Shown: positions 6,651 to 9,524 of the stretch, one piece after another
How the letters are laid out: every line of letters starts with the position of its first letter
How positions within the stretch are numbered: the stretch's first letter is position 1
Source: Candidatus Effluviviaceae Genus I sp.
GTDB taxonomy: Bacteria; Joyebacterota; Joyebacteria; Joyebacterales; Joyebacteraceae
Assembly (NCBI GenBank): GCA_016867725.1
Contig: VGIX01000053.1
Location: forward strand, 1 to 9,524
Length of the DNA stretch: 9,524 nt
Reading direction: 5' to 3'
The notes under the pieces: generated by a model
What the model was told of the DNA's origin: nothing
Database searches by the model: none
Seen by the model: the letters and a program-made list of their open reading frames with translations, nothing else
Made by a program: the position numbers and the translations under genes

Positions 6651-7973
6651 CTACAGGACGGGCAGGTCGTGCTCGAGCTCGTGGGCCGTGAGGATGGCCC
6701 GGTAGCCGTCCCAGACGGCGCGCTTGTTCCTGAGGAGCTTCTCGAAGGTCTCGTCTCCGAGGGTCTCGCGGAGGAGGCTGCCGTTCTCCGCCTCGATGAC
6801 CGCCTCGCCGAGGCTCCCTGGGAGCATCGAGATGCCGAGGCGCGCCCGCTCGTCTCCGTCCATCTCGTAGATGTCCGCCTCGTTCGGCTCGCGGAGCTCG
6901 AGCTTCTGGTCGATGCCGCGCAGCCCCGCGGCGAGCATGACGGCGAACGCGAGGTACGGATTGCACGCCGGGTCCGGGCTCCGGTACTCGACGCGCGTCG
7001 AGAGATCGTGGCCCGGGCGGTAGCGCGGCACGCGCACGAGCGTCGATCGGTTCATCTGCGCCCAGCAGACGTACACAGGCGCCTCGTAGCCCGGCACGAG
7101 CCGCTTGTACGAGTTCACCCACTGGTTCGTCACGAGCGTGATCTCGCGCGCGTGACGCAGCAGTCCCTCGATGTACGAACGCGCGAGCGCCGAGAGGTGC
7201 CTCGCGTCGGCGGCGTCGTGGAAGAGGTTCTCCCCGTTCTCGAACAGCGACTGGTGCGCGTGCATGCCGCTTCCGTTCTGGCCGTAGATCGGCTTCGGCA
7301 TGAACGTCGCGTAGGCGCCCTCCTTCCGCGCGACCTCCTTCACGACGAGCTTGTAGAGCATCGTGTGGTCGGCCATCGTGAGGGCGTCGGCGTACTTCAG
7401 GTCGATCTCGTGCTGGCTCGGCGCGCCCTCGTGGTGCGAGTACTCGACCTGGATGCCGAGCGAGTCGAGCGCGACGATGGTCTTCTTGCGGATCGCCTCG
7501 CCGAGGTCCGGGGGCGTGAGGTCGAAGTACCCCGCGCGGTCGAGCACCTCGGGACAGGCCGGCGAGCGGAAGTAGAAGTACTCGAGCTCGGGGCCCACGT
7601 AGAGCGTCCAGCCGCGCTGCGCCACCTTCTCGAGCACCCGCTTGAGGACGAAGCGCGGGTCGCCGGGGTAGGGCCTGCCGTCCGGCTCGAGGACGTCGCA
7701 GAACATGAGCGCCTCATCGCCGCCGTCCGTCCAGGGGAGGACCTTGAACGTCGTGGGGTCCGGCTTGGCGATCATGTCGCTCTCGTGGATCCTCGTGAAC
7801 CCCTCGATGGACGAGCCGTCGAAGCCCTTCCCGTTGTCGAGCGCGTCCTCGAGCTCGCCGCGCGTGATGGTCACGCACTTCGGGAACCCGACGATGTCCG
7901 TGAAGAGAAGGCGGATGAAGCGGATCCTGCGGTCGTCGACCGTCCTGAGCACCTCGTCTCTGCTCGCGGCCAC
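6651..7973 (-). CDS. glnA: Glutamine synthetase, type I (GSI-alpha)
   Basis: ATP-dependent synthesis of glutamine from glutamate and ammonia, the main ammonia assimilation step; family enzymes are cytoplasmic dodecamers. The 440-residue length fits the Bacillus/Thermotoga GSI-alpha class. Visible motifs are FDGSSIEGF (51-59), RIHESDM (61-67), metal-binding GPELEYF (127-133), HHEGAPSQHEID, NGSGMHAHQSL (ATP/metal site), NRSTLVRVP and EYRSPDPACNPYLAF. The Tyr adenylylation motif of GSI-beta (NLYDLPPEE type) is absent; the corresponding region reads EADIYEMDGDERA. R61 corresponds to the Bacillus R62 used in glutamine feedback, so direct feedback control is plausible. The GTG at 7973 is chosen because GGAGGG lies seven bases upstream and the product then has the family's usual N-terminus; the longer frame to 8090 lacks homology. 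It is probably the first gene of the operon running through nth. Confidence 0.96.
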   Translation of the reverse strand: MAASRDEVLRTVDDRRIRFIRLLFTDIVGFPKCVTITRGELEDALDNGKGFDGSSIEGFTRIHESDMIAKPDPTTFKVLPWTDGGDEALMFCDVLEPDGRPYPGDPRFVLKRVLEKVAQRGWTLYVGPELEYFYFRSPACPEVLDRAGYFDLTPPDLGEAIRKKTIVALDSLGIQVEYSHHEGAPSQHEIDLKYADALTMADHTMLYKLVVKEVARKEGAYATFMPKPIYGQNGSGMHAHQSLFENGENLFHDAADARHLSALARSYIEGLLRHAREITLVTNQWVNSYKRLVPGYEAPVYVCWAQMNRSTLVRVPRYRPGHDLSTRVEYRSPDPACNPYLAFAVMLAAGLRGIDQKLELREPNEADIYEMDGDERARLGISMLPGSLGEAVIEAENGSLLRETLGDETFEKLLRNKRAVWDGYRAILTAHELEHDLPVL

Positions 7974-7980
7974 GGTGGTC

Positions 7981-7986
7981 CCCTCC
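7981..7986 (-). promoter_or_regulatory. Shine-Dalgarno site deciding the glnA GTG start
   Basis: GGAGGG on the minus strand is seven bases before GTG at 7973. It excludes the 39-codon-longer start at 8090 on the same frame. Confidence 0.7.
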
Positions 7987-8004
7987 GGCGGATCGCTGCG
8001 CCCG

Positions 8005-8033
8005 TTGTCAGTTGGCCCACCATGATGTACCAT
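8005..8033 (+). promoter_or_regulatory. Candidate promoter of the DUF3784-like gene
   Basis: TTGTCA (8005-8010) and TACCAT (8028-8033) are 17 bases apart, matching consensus at 5/6 and 4/6. The start would lie near 8040, about 44 bases before the GTG. It overlaps the opposing glnA promoter candidate. Confidence 0.4.
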
Positions 8034-8050
8034 GACGCCCGACGATTCAA
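8022..8050 (-). promoter_or_regulatory. Candidate promoter of glnA and the ior operon
   Basis: On the minus strand TTGAAT (8050-8045) and CATCAT (8027-8022) are 17 bases apart, each matching consensus at 4/6 positions. The start would lie near 8015, about 42 bases before the glnA GTG. The -10 box directly abuts the -10 box of the plus-strand candidate. Confidence 0.4.
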
Positions 8051-8072
8051 GGCCGCTCTGGACGGTTCCCGT

Positions 8073-8077
8073 GGAGG
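8073..8077 (+). promoter_or_regulatory. Shine-Dalgarno site supporting the GTG start at 8084
   Basis: GGAGG followed by six bases and GTG. This is the only clear ribosome site in front of the small membrane-protein gene. Confidence 0.65.
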
Positions 8078-8083
8078 CGCCCC

Positions 8084-8473
8084 GTGGCATCCGACGCGCT
8101 GCTCGTCTCGCTGCTCCTGCTCCGCATCCCCGGCCTGCACGGCGCGGAGCTCCCGTATCCGGCGAGGGAGGCCGCCGCGACCTCGGCGGTCGTGACGGTC
8201 CCCGTCGGGATCTTGCTCTTCATCTTGGCGAGGGTGTTCCTGAAGGGGACGTACCTCGGGCTCGTGGCCGGCTACACGAAGGAGACCGTGGCCGACCCGA
8301 CGCGGCTCGGCAGGTTCGTCGGGCGGATGATGGTGGCGCTCGGGACGTTCATGCTGCTCTTCCCGATCGCCGTGCGCCTGTGGGGGGTCGCGGCGTTCTT
8401 GCTCTTCCTGGCGGTCGTCGTGGGGTTCTGCATCGCCGTCCTCGTCGGGACGGCGTGGTACGAGCGGGGATAG
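8084..8473 (+). CDS. Small membrane protein, DUF3784-like
   Basis: A 129-residue hydrophobic protein of unknown function. A short hydrophobic stretch at 5-14 could be part of a signal or a re-entrant segment. Clear membrane segments lie at about 35-54, 82-99 and 101-125. Between the first two is a loop with LVAGYTKET (60-68), then LGRFVGRMM. The pattern of membrane helix, LxAGY, charged loop, GxxM and a second helix recalls DUF3784 proteins; I base this on memory of the family pattern and have not run a profile. The start is GTG at 8084 with GGAGG six bases upstream; alternative ATG codons in the promoter region (8022, 8032) are in other frames. Composition matches the neighbours, and a long frame on the opposite strand is a shadow. 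It diverges from glnA and converges on rfbB; no functional link is shown. Confidence 0.75.
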   Translation: MASDALLVSLLLLRIPGLHGAELPYPAREAAATSAVVTVPVGILLFILARVFLKGTYLGLVAGYTKETVADPTRLGRFVGRMMVALGTFMLLFPIAVRLWGVAAFLLFLAVVVGFCIAVLVGTAWYERG

Positions 8474-8485
8474 GCCGGGCGCCGG

Positions 8486-8504
8486 GGCGCGGCGGAACCG
8501 CGCC
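8486..8504. terminator. GC-rich hairpin between convergent genes
   Basis: A perfect 7-bp stem, GGCGCGG (8486-8492) with CCGCGCC (8498-8504), and a 5-base loop fill the 44-base gap between the stops of the membrane-protein gene (8473) and rfbB (8518). There is no T tract on either side, so it is at best a pause or Rho-assisted site. Such stems also arise by chance in DNA this rich in G and C. Confidence 0.3.
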
Positions 8505-8517
8505 GGGCCCGTCCGCT

Positions 8518-9524
8518 CTACGTCCCCGCGTCGCGCAGCCGCTCGCGGTACTGCCGCTCGTAGTACTCCCTGAACTCGCCCGACTTGATCCGCCTCCACC
8601 ACTCCGGGTGCGCCGCGTACCAGCGGACCGCGTCGAGGACCGCCGCCCTCGCGTCGTAGCGCGGCTTCCAGCCGAGCGCGCGGATCCGCGACGAGTCGAT
8701 GGCGTAGCGTGGGTCGTGCCCCTCGCGGTCGCGGACGTGCCGGATGAGGCTGTCGGGCTTGCCCAGCTCCGCGAGGATCAGGCGCGCGAGATCGACGTTC
8801 CGCATGTGGTTGCCCGCGCCGACGTTGTACACGCCGCCCGGCTCGCCCTCTTCGAGCGCGAGCGCGACGCCGTCGCAGTGGTCGGCGACGTGCGTGTAGT
8901 CGCGCTCCTGCAGCCCGTCGCCGTAGAGCGGAAGCGGCTGATCCTCGATGGCGTTCGTCGTGAAGAGCGGGAGGACCTTCTCGGGGTACTGGTTCGGTCC
9001 GACCGTGTTCGCGCCGCGCGTCACGACGACCGGAAAGCCGTAGGTCGTGAAGTAGGAGCGTGCGAGGAGCTCGCCGCCCGCCTTGCTCGCGGAGTAGGGG
9101 TTCCGCGGCGCGAGCGGCGCGTCCTCGCGGAAGGCCTCGCCCGGCGCCGGGCCGTACACCTCGTCGGTGCTGATCTGCACGAACCGGCCGACGCCGTGCG
9201 CGCGCGCCGACTCGAGCAGCACGTGGACGCCGAACACGTCCGTGCGCAGGAACCCGGACGGGTCGCCGATCGAGCGGTCCACGTGCGTCTCGGCGGCGAA
9301 GTTCACGACCGCGTCCACGCCCGGCATGACGGCGTCCACCGCCGCCCGGTCGCAGATGTCGCCGCGCACGAACCGGTAGCGCGACTCGCCCTCGACGTCT
9401 CTCAGGTTCTCGAGGTTCCCCGCGTAGGTGAGCTTGTCGATGTTAATGATGTGGCAATCCGGGCGCCGTGCGAGGTAGATTCGCACGAAGTTGCTTCCGA
9501 TGAACCCTGCGCCGCCGGTGACGA
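8518..9524 (-). CDS. rfbB: dTDP-glucose 4,6-dehydratase, N-terminus cut by window edge
   Basis: The enzyme converts dTDP-glucose to dTDP-4-keto-6-deoxyglucose, the second step towards dTDP-rhamnose and other cell-surface deoxysugars. The 334 visible codons begin with the NAD-binding loop VTGGAGFIGS at the very edge, so only a few N-terminal residues are missing. A GTG inside the frame at 9486 would delete this loop and is not the start. DKLTYAGNLENL, the GDICD segment, AAETHVDRS, the dehydratase triad region STDEVYG (visible residues 118-124, with T119, D120, E121) and YSASK (143-147) are all present, as are GPNQYPEKVLP and REGHDPRYAID, which separate RfbB from UDP-glucose epimerase. The stop is TAG at 8518. 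The rest of a dTDP-sugar locus would be expected to the right, outside the window. A related NDP-glucose 4,6-dehydratase is the main alternative. Confidence 0.93.
   Translation of the reverse strand, partial: VTGGAGFIGSNFVRIYLARRPDCHIINIDKLTYAGNLENLRDVEGESRYRFVRGDICDRAAVDAVMPGVDAVVNFAAETHVDRSIGDPSGFLRTDVFGVHVLLESARAHGVGRFVQISTDEVYGPAPGEAFREDAPLAPRNPYSASKAGGELLARSYFTTYGFPVVVTRGANTVGPNQYPEKVLPLFTTNAIEDQPLPLYGDGLQERDYTHVADHCDGVALALEEGEPGGVYNVGAGNHMRNVDLARLILAELGKPDSLIRHVRDREGHDPRYAIDSSRIRALGWKPRYDARAAVLDAVRWYAAHPEWWRRIKSGEFREYYERQYRERLRDAGT

Noticed and set aside
6057-8195. A 712-codon open frame on the plus strand across the SDR gene and glnA
   Set aside because: It is antisense to two clear genes, covers their intergenic gap and the glnA promoter region, and has no family features.
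1-9524. Search for a new defence, mobile or CRISPR-type system
   Set aside because: No repeats with regular spacing, transposase, integrase, toxin-antitoxin pair or tRNA were seen. The only nuclease is a repair-type AddB/RecC relative, and composition is even throughout.

Overview
The window is a stretch of very G+C-rich bacterial chromosome (roughly 70% G+C by eye, with strong G/C bias at third codon positions). It holds nine protein genes packed tightly, seven on the minus strand and two on the plus strand. Shine-Dalgarno sites of the GGAGG type and sigma-70-like promoter pairs point to Bacteria. A ferredoxin, a ferredoxin-linked 2-oxoacid oxidoreductase (IorAB) and a rubrerythrin-like diiron protein together suggest an anaerobic or microaerophilic organism. 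I cannot name the phylum. No RNA gene, insertion sequence, prophage, CRISPR array or integration scar was seen.

Left part (1-2697). On the minus strand a rubrerythrin-like gene is followed, with a 4-base ATGA overlap, by a long gene for an AddB/RecC-like DNA-repair helicase-nuclease subunit that runs off the left edge. Divergent from these is a small [4Fe-4S] ferredoxin gene on the plus strand. Each side has its own promoter candidate with a 17-bp spacer. The ferredoxin gene ends only 5 bases from the end of the convergent nth gene. Its best terminator hairpin lies inside the nth coding region.

Middle part (2697-8083). A probable minus-strand operon runs glnA, SDR oxidoreductase, iorA, iorB, nth, with gaps of 46, 22 and 14 bases and then a 4-base overlap. 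GlnA is a type I-alpha glutamine synthetase. The SDR protein lacks the usual catalytic Tyr and Lys. IorAB oxidatively decarboxylates aryl-pyruvates from aromatic amino acids and reduces ferredoxin. Nth is the [4Fe-4S] base-excision repair glycosylase. A plausible but unproven reading is amino-acid catabolism and nitrogen assimilation, with the repair gene riding at the operon end.

Right part (7974-9524). glnA and a small plus-strand DUF3784-like membrane protein diverge from a 110-base region in which two promoter candidates overlap with their -10 boxes back to back. After a GC-rich hairpin comes the convergent gene rfbB (dTDP-glucose 4,6-dehydratase, for cell-surface sugars), which is cut at its N terminus by the window edge.

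I found no evidence of a new defence or mobile system. The features most worth a second look are the terminator embedded in nth, the degenerate SDR active site in the ior operon, and the overlapping glnA/membrane-protein promoters.
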